Positions 6,779 through 13,206 of a stretch of 13,917 nucleotides of DNA are shown piece by piece; the stretch's first letter is position 1, and the number at the start of each line of letters is the position of its first letter. The DNA is from Gammaproteobacteria bacterium (GTDB taxonomy: Bacteria > Gemmatimonadota > Gemmatimonadetes > Longimicrobiales > Gaopeijiaceae), in contig JAHEKL010000014.1 in assembly GCA_024638345.1 (NCBI GenBank), forward strand, positions 7,521 to 21,437, given 5' to 3'. The position numbers and the translations under genes were made by a program. The notes beneath the pieces are model-generated. The model saw nothing but the letters and a program-made list of their open reading frames with translations. It had not been told where the DNA came from and did not search any database.

Positions 6779-7492
6779 CTAGGCGGGAGCGATCAGCTCC
6801 GCCAGGCTCTCTCCGACGGCGCGGGTCACCCGCCGCCGCGCCCGGGCCTCCCCATCCAGAAGCCCCTGATTGACCTCGACCTCGATGCCGAGGTACTGGG
6901 CGGGTCCGAAGCGCCGACGGAGCGTAGTGGTGAGCCCGTCGTTGGCTCCCCGGTACGGGAAGTTCCGACGAATTCGAAGACCCGTATCCGTCCGACGAAG
7001 AACCTCTTTCCACTCGGCGCAGAATCGCCGCTCCGCACCTCGCTTCGGATCGTAGAGTAGCCCCACGTCCACATTGCGTGTCTCTCCGCGCAGTCGAGGC
7101 GTGAAGGTGTGGACGGAGAGGTGAAGCACGAATCGGCCCTGCCTGAGGCTCTCGCGCACGGCGGTCTCCACGCGGTCTCGGTAGGGATGGTAGTACCGGT
7201 CGAGAAGCCGTTGGCGCTCGTCGCGCTCCAATCCGACCGAGAACTCCGAGAAGAGCTGACCGTGACCGGGCGAGCGGTTGGGCTCGACCAGGAGTCGGGT
7301 CACGCTGCTGTGGATCAGGGGCACGTTCAACCGTCGCGCCAGCGCCTGTGCCAGGGCGAGCGAGCCGATGTCGTAGCCTCGATGGCTGTCGAGCGCGGCT
7401 CGCGCGGATCGGCCCCGAAAGAGAGCCGCGTAGCGCGCGGGCACACGGTTTCCGCCGTGCTCGCAGGTCAGGACCACCCGGGTGATCTTCAC
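6779..7492 (-). CDS. N-formylglutamate amidohydrolase-like hydrolase, fourth gene of the amidoligase operon
   Basis: A 237-residue protein of the FGase family, zinc-dependent hydrolases related to carboxypeptidases that cleave N-formylglutamate and other amide bonds. Family features are the N-terminal EHGG (11-14), DIG around Asp41, a VEPNRS segment (69-74), His128 in SVHTFTP and Glu204/Glu206 in GIEVEVNQ. The His and Glu residues are likely metal ligands or catalytic residues. There is no signal peptide, so it acts in the cytosol. The start is a GTG at 7492 that overlaps the stop of the ligase gene as GTGA, a classic translational-coupling overlap. No histidine-degradation gene is nearby, so a role in formylglutamate catabolism is unlikely. 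Its place behind two amide-forming ligases suggests it hydrolyses an amide in that pathway, perhaps removing an acyl or aminoacyl group. The real substrate is unknown. Confidence 0.87.
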   Translation of the reverse strand: MKITRVVLTCEHGGNRVPARYAALFRGRSARAALDSHRGYDIGSLALAQALARRLNVPLIHSSVTRLLVEPNRSPGHGQLFSEFSVGLERDERQRLLDRYYHPYRDRVETAVRESLRQGRFVLHLSVHTFTPRLRGETRNVDVGLLYDPKRGAERRFCAEWKEVLRRTDTGLRIRRNFPYRGANDGLTTTLRRRFGPAQYLGIEVEVNQGLLDGEARARRRVTRAVGESLAELIAPA

Positions 7493-8751
7493 GCGCCGCG
7501 AAACAGCTGCCCGGACCGGAGCGAGTCGGCGAGCCGGTCGTAGACCTCGAAAAGCTCGTCACGGGACGGCGCGTCCCCCGCCGCATGCGCGATCCGTCGA
7601 GCCAGACAGCCCTGCTCGAGGAAGAGCGACAACGTGGGCTCCCACTCGTCGTAGAGCGGGTTCGGGGTGAGAAGCGTCTCGATCAGGTACTGCCAAACGT
7701 CCCGCAACCGAGCACGCCCCCGCTCCGGGTACCCCCAGGCATCCAGGAACCGGCGGTTCTCGACGATCGTTCCGTCCGCGTCGCGTATCGAATCCAGAAA
7801 GATGGCCGCGAGCTCCCGCTCGTCCCACTTCTGCTGCTGCCGCGTGCTCGACCAGGCCTCCTCGACCAGCGCGCGGACGACCTCCACGATCGCTGCGGTG
7901 ACGGCCAGGTCGGCCTCCGGGCACTCCTGGACGTCGATCACGCGGATCTCGATCGTCATCCGATCGAAACGAGCGATGCATCCCCGCGCGTTCACCCACT
8001 CGTGGTGCAACACCCCGTCGGGATCGAGCGGGGCGAGGTCCTCGTAGATAGCGCCGAGCAGCCCTTCCTCGTACTCGGCGCGGGTGAACACGGGCTCCGG
8101 GATCACCAAACCCATCACCGAGGGCACTCGCTTCGCGTTGCTGCGATAGACCTCCATTCGTGAGTCGAGAAAGCCACTCGCCTTCGCGTCCACGAACGGT
8201 GAGCTCGCCGCGAGTCCCGGAATAAGGGGCAGCACGAGACGCATAGCGGCGTGAAGCCGCCCGAACTCTTCGTCGTTGGCGAAAGGCAGATTGACGTGGG
8301 TGGACTGCAGGTTGGCCCACCCATGCCCCCGGCAGTCGAAGATTCGGTCGAAGGTCCGATAGATCGTGTTGTTCTCGTGCGGCCAAAGCCGCAGCTCGAC
8401 CTCCGGATCCATCCACGGGTGCATTCCGGTGGGGAGGAGGCGAGCCTCCATTGGCGACAGGAGGTCGTGCACCTCGGAGAGCTGGTGCTGGAAGGTGTCC
8501 CCCAGGCCCGCGAGGGACACCGCCGGGCCCCCTGTCTTCAGCTCGATCACATGGAGAGCGAGCTCGTTCGACCAGGCCAGGGGCCCCCGTTCGACCTCCA
8601 TCTCGTAGCCGCCCCCCACCTGCTTCAACAGCTCGTCCGCGACGGCGCGCACGGAAAGGGTGCCGTCGTCCACGATCATGTACTCGACCTCCACTCCGTA
8701 CCCCTCGAACAAGTGGAGTGGGTCGGGCGGATCCATGTCGGTAGAGCGCAT
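7489..8751 (-). CDS. GCS2-type carboxylate-amine ligase (glutamate-cysteine ligase-like), third gene of the amidoligase operon
   Basis: A 420-residue ATP-dependent ligase of the glutamate-cysteine ligase 2/YbdK family, with the glutamine-synthetase-like fold, which joins the gamma-carboxylate of glutamate or a similar acid to an amine through an acyl phosphate. The first metal-binding strand is GVEVEY (19-24), equivalent to the GxExE motif of the family. THVNLPF (151-157) and the C-terminal RFDRMTIEIRVIDVQECP stretch (261-278) are the expected nucleotide/metal and substrate strands. HPWMDPE (111-117) is also family-typical. The frame is open to 9291, but the upstream part is an out-of-frame reading of the ATP-grasp gene, so the ATG at 8751, 11 bases after that gene's stop, is chosen; ATG 8736 is the alternative. 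It overlaps the FGase-like gene by 4 bases. The substrate need not be glutamate plus cysteine, as many family members act on other amines. Confidence 0.87.
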   Translation of the reverse strand: MRSTDMDPPDPLHLFEGYGVEVEYMIVDDGTLSVRAVADELLKQVGGGYEMEVERGPLAWSNELALHVIELKTGGPAVSLAGLGDTFQHQLSEVHDLLSPMEARLLPTGMHPWMDPEVELRLWPHENNTIYRTFDRIFDCRGHGWANLQSTHVNLPFANDEEFGRLHAAMRLVLPLIPGLAASSPFVDAKASGFLDSRMEVYRSNAKRVPSVMGLVIPEPVFTRAEYEEGLLGAIYEDLAPLDPDGVLHHEWVNARGCIARFDRMTIEIRVIDVQECPEADLAVTAAIVEVVRALVEEAWSSTRQQQKWDERELAAIFLDSIRDADGTIVENRRFLDAWGYPERGRARLRDVWQYLIETLLTPNPLYDEWEPTLSLFLEQGCLARRIAHAAGDAPSRDELFEVYDRLADSLRSGQLFRGA

Positions 8752-8762
8752 CGGGGCGCCAG

Positions 8763-10235
8763 CTAGGGGGCCGGGGCCGGAGTGCTCGGCCCGCCCCTCT
8801 GCTCGAGACGATCGTAGAAGCTGCGCATGATCCGATCGTACAGATCGTCCTTCAGCACCGCGTCTTCGTAGTCCGCCTCGATGCTCGGGTTGTCGTTGAT
8901 CTCCATCACGAGCATGCGTCCGTTTGCCTGCTTGATGTCCACTCCGTACAGGCCGCGGCCGATGAGGCTCGCCGCGCGCACGCCGAGCTCGACCACCTCC
9001 GAAGGTGCTTCCTCGAGGGGGAGGGTCTCGACCTTCCCGTAGCTCCGGCGCTTCTCGTCGTGGAATTTCTGGATGCGCCAATCGCCGCGAGCCATGTGGT
9101 ACTTGCACGCGTAGAGCGCCTGTCCGTCGAGCACACCGATGCGCCAGTCGTAGTCGGACGGTACGAACTCCTGCGCGACCACGAGCTCGGAGGTCCGAAA
9201 AAGCGTCTCCAGGTGACGGTCCAGCTCGGCCTGGTCGCGCGCCTTCTCGACACCGGCCGAGAAGGAGCTGTCGGGTCGCTTCAGAACACACGGGAATCCG
9301 AGCCGCGCGGCGACCTCAGCGGTATTGTCCTTGTGGACGATCACCGTCTTCGGGCAGGCGATTCCGTTTCGCTCGAAGAGTTCGGCCTGATAGACCTTGT
9401 TCGTGCAGCGGACGATCGATTCCGGGTCGTCCATGACGATGAGCCCCTCGGCTGCGGCCCTGCTCGCGAACCGGTACGTGTGATGGTCCACATAGGTGGT
9501 CTCACGGATGAAGAGCGCGTCGAACTCGGCGATCCGCCCGTAATCCTGCTTGCCGATGATCCAGGTCCGCATCCCGAGCTTCCGGGCCGCGCGCACGAAT
9601 CGTCGGATCGCGCGCGCATCGGACGGGGCGTCCACCTCGTCCGGATTCACCAGGATCGCCAGCTCGTAGCGGGCTTGCTCGGGATCCGACACACGTGGCC
9701 GGGCGAAGAAACGACGGGCCTGCTCGATGACGAACTCCCGATGAGAGTCCGGGATATCACTGGTGGCGATCGGCCGCAGGTTCTGAAGTCGCCACTGGTC
9801 GGCCTTCACGAAATCCGCTCGCAGGAACGGTGCCGGGAAGTGGCCGAAGAGCGACTGACAGAGACGGTCGTAGCGCTTCGCGAGGTTTCGACCGAAGTAG
9901 ATGCTGATCGAAAAGGTGCTCGCCTTGATGGGCGCCAGGATTCGCTGGAGCTGTTCTTCCAGGTCCTCGGAGACGATGCGCACCAGGGCCGACTGTCTGA
10001 GGTCCTGGATGGTCGTCACAGACGGCAGCGGCTTGTGCCCCCGGGCGGCTGCCAGCAGCGAGACGTAGTAGCCCACCGACTGGTAGCTGTAGGATCTGCA
10101 CAGATTGAAGACTTTCGCCCTCTTGAGACCCGTGAACCGCGTGTCGGTCAGGTAGTCACGTGCCGAAACGACCTCCGTGTCCGGCAGATCGAGGGGCCAG
10201 TTCTTCGGGTTTTCGACGACGATCAATACGGCCAT
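8763..10235 (-). CDS. RimK-family ATP-grasp ligase with RLAN-like N-terminal domain, second gene of the amidoligase operon
   Basis: A 490-residue cytosolic protein. Residues 1 to about 160 resemble the RLAN domain that precedes RimK-like ATP-grasps (conserved stretch NLCRSYSYQSVGYYVSLLAAARGH at 44-67, and SIYFGRN at 111-117). A pre-ATP-grasp alpha/beta region follows from about 190 (ELAILVNP), with FIRETT at 242-247. The ATP-grasp domain occupies about 275-475: PCVLKRPDSSFSAGV (315-329, phosphate loop), AQEFVPSDYDWRIGVLDG (354-371), GVDIK (431-435) and MEINDNPSIE (444-453, Mg-binding Glu and Asn). RimK-type enzymes form amide bonds between a carboxylate and an amino acid, for example adding glutamates to a C terminus. 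The C-terminal PSTPAPAP tail is probably disordered. The start follows the peptidase stop by 12 bases and has no clear ribosome site, suggesting coupling. The exact substrate is unknown. Confidence 0.9.
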   Translation of the reverse strand: MAVLIVVENPKNWPLDLPDTEVVSARDYLTDTRFTGLKRAKVFNLCRSYSYQSVGYYVSLLAAARGHKPLPSVTTIQDLRQSALVRIVSEDLEEQLQRILAPIKASTFSISIYFGRNLAKRYDRLCQSLFGHFPAPFLRADFVKADQWRLQNLRPIATSDIPDSHREFVIEQARRFFARPRVSDPEQARYELAILVNPDEVDAPSDARAIRRFVRAARKLGMRTWIIGKQDYGRIAEFDALFIRETTYVDHHTYRFASRAAAEGLIVMDDPESIVRCTNKVYQAELFERNGIACPKTVIVHKDNTAEVAARLGFPCVLKRPDSSFSAGVEKARDQAELDRHLETLFRTSELVVAQEFVPSDYDWRIGVLDGQALYACKYHMARGDWRIQKFHDEKRRSYGKVETLPLEEAPSEVVELGVRAASLIGRGLYGVDIKQANGRMLVMEINDNPSIEADYEDAVLKDDLYDRIMRSFYDRLEQRGGPSTPAPAP

Positions 10236-10247
10236 TCGGCGTGCGCG

Positions 10248-10958
10248 CTATCCTGGGTCTTCGAGGTGCTTCGGAGCGATAACGACCAGGTTCGCGTCGT
10301 AGGTGACGATCCCGAGAAGGATCGAGGCAATGAGGTGGTCCATTTTTACCCGGTAGTTCTGTCTTCCGAACCGGGGGTTATCCGCGAGCGGGTCGACCAC
10401 AACGACCTCCTCCGTCACTGGATCATAGCCGGAGAGCACCACGAAATGCCCAACAGGATGGCCTCGTAGATCGTCCTCTTCCATCTCGAACTCCCGAGCG
10501 CTCTTGTATAGGTAGGTCGCGCTCAGGCCCGTTAGGACTGGAATCCCGCGATCGAGGAACCGAAGGATCAGGCCCTCCGTGAGATCCTCGATCAAGATCT
10601 TCCCTCCGAGCTCGAGGAACTCGAGGAACCGATCGGTCGCGTGCCCCAGCTTCCGGTCCGGCTTGAGCCGCTTCTGCTCCCGCAGCCGCTCCGCGAGGTC
10701 GGCGCCTCGGGCGAACCAGGTAGGATCGAACAGTTGCAGGTTGTATGTGTAGATTCGCGCCCCGAAGCCTCTGCGAAGGGCGTGGGTGGCGAGCGACACA
10801 CCGAGTGTGCCACCCGCCGGGAGCGCGACTACCTCTGCGATGACCTGGTCGATGGGCAGCTCTTGGTCCCAGTACCGGTAGACCGCGTGCAGACATGTCG
10901 GTCCGCACGTGGAGTCGTCGGGCTGGGGGAGCACCTCGAGCTCGAGCTCTTTGGCCAT
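10248..10958 (-). CDS. C39-like/papain-fold cysteine peptidase, first gene of the amidoligase operon
   Basis: A 236-residue stand-alone papain-like peptidase of the C39/BtrH-N-like type. The catalytic triad is readable: Cys18 in DDSTCGPTCLHAVYRYW, His171 in GHPVGHFVVLSGYDP and Asp189 in VVVVDPLADNP. LPAGGTLGVSLATHALRRG (47-65) is the usual second helix region. There is no ABC transporter or membrane domain and no signal peptide, so unlike bacteriocin-exporter C39 domains it should work in the cytosol. I chose the ATG at 10958 because the core begins directly after it; the frame is open to 11081, but those 41 residues are Arg/Ser/Pro-rich and look non-coding. It is followed after 12 bases by the ATP-grasp ligase. 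In this setting it may cleave, mature or transfer the peptide product of the two ligases, which is an inference from context. Confidence 0.87.
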   Translation of the reverse strand: MAKELELEVLPQPDDSTCGPTCLHAVYRYWDQELPIDQVIAEVVALPAGGTLGVSLATHALRRGFGARIYTYNLQLFDPTWFARGADLAERLREQKRLKPDRKLGHATDRFLEFLELGGKILIEDLTEGLILRFLDRGIPVLTGLSATYLYKSAREFEMEEDDLRGHPVGHFVVLSGYDPVTEEVVVVDPLADNPRFGRQNYRVKMDHLIASILLGIVTYDANLVVIAPKHLEDPG

Positions 10959-11065
10959 CGCTACCGGATTCAAGCAGAGCGGGGAAGAATGGGGACTCGA
11001 TCGTCGATCCGGGCTCGCACCCCGTTTTCTGGGCGCCGCCTCCAGAAGCGACAACGAAGAAGCTC

Positions 11066-11079
11066 GCGCCTTCCGGCGC
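11066..11079. repeat. Short GC-rich hairpin upstream of the amidoligase operon
   Basis: GCGCC and GGCGC flank a four-base loop. On the minus strand, the sense strand of the neighbouring genes, the loop reads GGAA, a GNRA-type tetraloop, and the stem is followed by a partly T-rich GAGCTTCTTCG. It could be part of the operon leader or a weak terminator for the LVIVD gene. Confidence 0.4.
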
Positions 11080-11090
11080 AAGTAGGAAGC

Positions 11091-11102
11091 GGCCTCAAGG
11101 CC
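11091..11102. repeat. GGCC hairpin/inverted repeat in the same gap
   Basis: GGCC-TCAA-GGCC, a four-base-pair stem with a four-base loop (or a five-base palindromic arm with a CA centre). It lies 11 bases from the preceding hairpin. Confidence 0.35.
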
Positions 11103-11119
11103 AAGGGGTCATGAGTATT

Positions 11120-11145
11120 ACTAGAACCACGATTCGTGTTCTAGT
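11120..11145. repeat. 26-base imperfect palindrome 14 bases beyond the LVIVD stop codon
   Basis: ACTAGAA and CACG on the left arm pair with CGTG and TTCTAGT on the right arm, eleven base pairs with one unpaired C and a three-base ATT centre. It lies 14 bases after the LVIVD stop codon (minus strand) and 161 bases before the operon start. No T-run follows on either strand, so it does not meet the usual intrinsic-terminator pattern. It may be a transcription-stopping or mRNA-stabilising hairpin, or a dyad-symmetric operator for the amidoligase operon. Confidence 0.55.
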
Positions 11146-11159
11146 CCCGCCGCGTGTTC

Positions 11160-12956
11160 TCAGGGCTGCGCGGCCGCCAGATCGAGGAGGGCGCCCGCGA
11201 CCCGGCGCACCCGTTCTTCGTCTCCTTCCTGCATACCGACCTCGATCTGACGAGCGTCGGCCCATAGCTGGGTCGCGAGCTCGGCCAGCGCCCGCCGCTT
11301 CTCGGGCCCGTCGGGCATGGCCTCTGCTGCGTCGAGGGCGTCGGCCACAGGCTCGATACGCTCCGGAGCCAGCCCGTCCGCCCGAATGACCTGGTCCAGG
11401 TGGGCCCGGACCACAACCAAGTCTGCGGGCCAGACGATCCGAGGCTGCTCTTGCGCGTTGAAGGTCTCGTACGCTACCAGATTCGCCGCGTCGATCTCGT
11501 TCTGCGTGAGGTGTTCGCTAGGGGTCAACCGAAAGACGTCCAGCCCGCGGCCGATCTCGGAGCCGTAGATGTACCCGTTGTACCAGTACGTCGACCAATA
11601 GCCGGCGAGATGCAGCTCGCTGTCGTGGATCGGACCGCGGTCGAAGTATGCGATCTCGTACGGATTGTCGGCATCCGTGAAGTCGAAGACCGACAGGCCG
11701 CCCTGATACCAGGCCTGCACCTTGATGTCCCGGCCCGGCACGGGGATCAACGAACCGTTGTGGGCCACACAGTTCTCTAGCTCGGTCTGTGCGGCGGGCA
11801 GCTTGTAGTAGCTCCCGAAGCTGAGCTCGGCTCCGACCAGGTTGAAGACGGCGTTCGCGCCCCAGGTCGAAGGATCGTCCGCGAGGCAGCGAGGCGCAGT
11901 CCCGCCGCCCCACTCGTCCGTGAAGATCACTTTCGTGCCGTCGTTGTTGAACGTGGCCGAATGCCAGTAGGCGAAGTTCGGATCCGTGACCTCCGCGATG
12001 CGCACCGGGTTGGCCGGATCGCGAATGTCGAAAAGGACGCCGTTCCCCTGGCACGCGCCGGCCGCGAGCCCTCGCTCCGGATACGCGGTGATGTCGTGAC
12101 AGGACGTTGTCTGGCTCGACTCCTGGGTACCCGGGCCGTGGTCCCCGCCTTCCCATAGACCCGCGATATTGCCGGTCTCCGGGTTCGCGAACACCCTGGG
12201 CTCGCTGATGATTCGGGCGTCTTGCGGGGCATCGAGGGGAACCTGGACGACGGAGATGCGCCAGAACGCGGTATCCGGATCCTCCGGCGTCCCCACGCAT
12301 CCCTCGAGCTCGTCCCCGGAGCGCACTCCGCTCGTGCCGGAGATGTAGACATACACGTTGTCGTCGTCGTCCGGGTCCCTCACGATCGTGTGGGTGTGGG
12401 AGCCTCGGCAGGTCTGCACCGCGGCGACCTGGACGGGGTTCTGGACGTCACTCACGTCGAAGATGCGAAGGCCCCGAAACCGATCGGCATCCACTTCGGC
12501 CAGGGCACGCTCGGGGGAAAGGATACCGCAGTCGATCCGACTGCGGTTCTCCTGCACTGACATGAAGAGCAGGTCCCCGTAGACCGAGAGGTCTCCCTGT
12601 CCGCCCGGGCACACGACCGAGACGACGAGCTCCGGATTCTCGGGGTCGGCCACGTTGTACGCATTGAAGCCGTTGTAGCTGCCCACGAAGGCGTAATCGC
12701 CCGTGAACGCCATGTCGGTGTTGGAGAACTCCATGTCGCCGGGGTTGTTGGGGTTGAAGAATCCGGGTGGCCGGTCGCGGTGACTGACGAGTGAGATGTT
12801 GCTCGCGGCCTCCTCCGCATCCTGCCAGCCGGCGTCGAGGCCGATGCGTGGGTCGGGCTGCTGCGCGCCTGCGAGCCCCGGAGCCGCACACAGCCCGACT
12901 GAAAACAGGAGCGCGCTCAAGGTGCTCGCTCGGCCCAGGTGACTCCTGGTCGGCAT
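11160..12956 (-). CDS. Secreted LVIVD-repeat beta-propeller protein with C-terminal helical extension
   Basis: A 598-residue exported protein of unknown biochemical role. Residues 1-32 are a Sec signal peptide (hydrophobic core near LSALLFSVGLCAAPG, cleavage near AGAQ). At least four LVIVD-type blades are visible, each with a hydrophobic strand, a D/N-P turn and a further strand: NGFNAYNVADPENPELV (95-111), GLRIFDVSDVQNPVQVAAV (162-180), GVLFDIRDPANPVRIAEV (306-323) and GLSVFDFTDADNPYEIAYF (420-438). Repeated His-containing segments (SHTHTIV 186-192, YWHSATF 330-336, IHDSELH 443-449) recur at corresponding blade edges. Several cysteines (116, 143, 183, 220, 286, 302, 357, 396) suggest disulfides. 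After the propeller, residues about 485-598 are Ala/Leu/Glu-rich and probably helical. The start is set by a good ribosome site. Such propellers usually bind proteins, polymers or metals at the cell surface. Confidence 0.87.
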   Translation of the reverse strand: MPTRSHLGRASTLSALLFSVGLCAAPGLAGAQQPDPRIGLDAGWQDAEEAASNISLVSHRDRPPGFFNPNNPGDMEFSNTDMAFTGDYAFVGSYNGFNAYNVADPENPELVVSVVCPGGQGDLSVYGDLLFMSVQENRSRIDCGILSPERALAEVDADRFRGLRIFDVSDVQNPVQVAAVQTCRGSHTHTIVRDPDDDDNVYVYISGTSGVRSGDELEGCVGTPEDPDTAFWRISVVQVPLDAPQDARIISEPRVFANPETGNIAGLWEGGDHGPGTQESSQTTSCHDITAYPERGLAAGACQGNGVLFDIRDPANPVRIAEVTDPNFAYWHSATFNNDGTKVIFTDEWGGGTAPRCLADDPSTWGANAVFNLVGAELSFGSYYKLPAAQTELENCVAHNGSLIPVPGRDIKVQAWYQGGLSVFDFTDADNPYEIAYFDRGPIHDSELHLAGYWSTYWYNGYIYGSEIGRGLDVFRLTPSEHLTQNEIDAANLVAYETFNAQEQPRIVWPADLVVVRAHLDQVIRADGLAPERIEPVADALDAAEAMPDGPEKRRALAELATQLWADARQIEVGMQEGDEERVRRVAGALLDLAAAQP

Positions 12957-12963
12957 CGGCCTA

Positions 12964-12969
12964 TCACCT
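12964..12969 (-). promoter_or_regulatory. Ribosome binding site deciding the start of the LVIVD protein
   Basis: On the minus strand AGGTGA (within AGAGGTGAT) stands seven bases before the ATG at 12956. The in-frame ATG at 12974 lies upstream of this site and has no comparable one, so the shorter protein, which also starts closer to the signal peptide, is preferred. Confidence 0.7.
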
Positions 12970-12974
12970 CTCAT

Positions 12975-13206
12975 CGTGGGGGTTCCCGGATACCGTTCGA
13001 CTCCAAACGCTTCAGCGGATGTTAGGACGGCGTGAGACTAACCACTACCACTCGAGGCGGCCAATTGGGTCCGCTGGTTCCTCGACTGCGAGCGGCAGAG
13101 CCCACTAGGTGTCGGGCAAGCGGGCGGACTCATGAAGCTTAACGGACAGTCGGACAAGCGATTACAACAGCCCCTCGGAAGGACACGGCGCGGAACTCGC
13201 GTTTGC
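12975..13206. other. Intergenic region between the ABC permease and the LVIVD gene
   Basis: A 232-base non-coding gap. It holds a CCAATTGG palindrome (13061-13068) flanked by GCGG and CCGC arms, and a near-identical 12-base direct repeat GTCGGRCAAGCG at 13111-13122 and 13149-13160. I found no convincing promoter hexamers for the LVIVD gene and no T-tailed terminator for the permease gene. Confidence 0.4.

Noticed and set aside
6399..7586. Minus-strand open frame of 395 codons spanning OmpH and the FGase-like gene
   Set aside because: It is in another frame from both recognised proteins and its Arg-rich, low-complexity translation is typical of out-of-frame reading in GC-rich DNA.
8752..9291. 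N-terminal extension of the GCS2 ligase (open to 9291), which would suggest a fusion protein
   Set aside because: The extension reads the ATP-grasp gene out of frame; an ATG at 8751 just after that gene's stop gives a full-length family member.
9060..10469. Long plus-strand open frame (469 codons) across the ATP-grasp gene
   Set aside because: It lies wholly opposite the RimK-type and C39-like genes, has no recognisable motif, and is explained by high GC content and codon bias in the real genes.
10959..11081. 41-residue N-terminal extension of the C39-like peptidase
   Set aside because: Arg/Ser/Pro-rich with no motif, overlaps the hairpin region, and the papain core starts properly at the ATG at 10958.
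13105..13165. Possible attachment or integron-type recombination site (repeated GTCGGRCAAGCG near GCTTAAC)
   Set aside because: No integrase, gene cassette or mobile-element gene is nearby and the core recombination-site consensus is not met; kept only as a short direct repeat.
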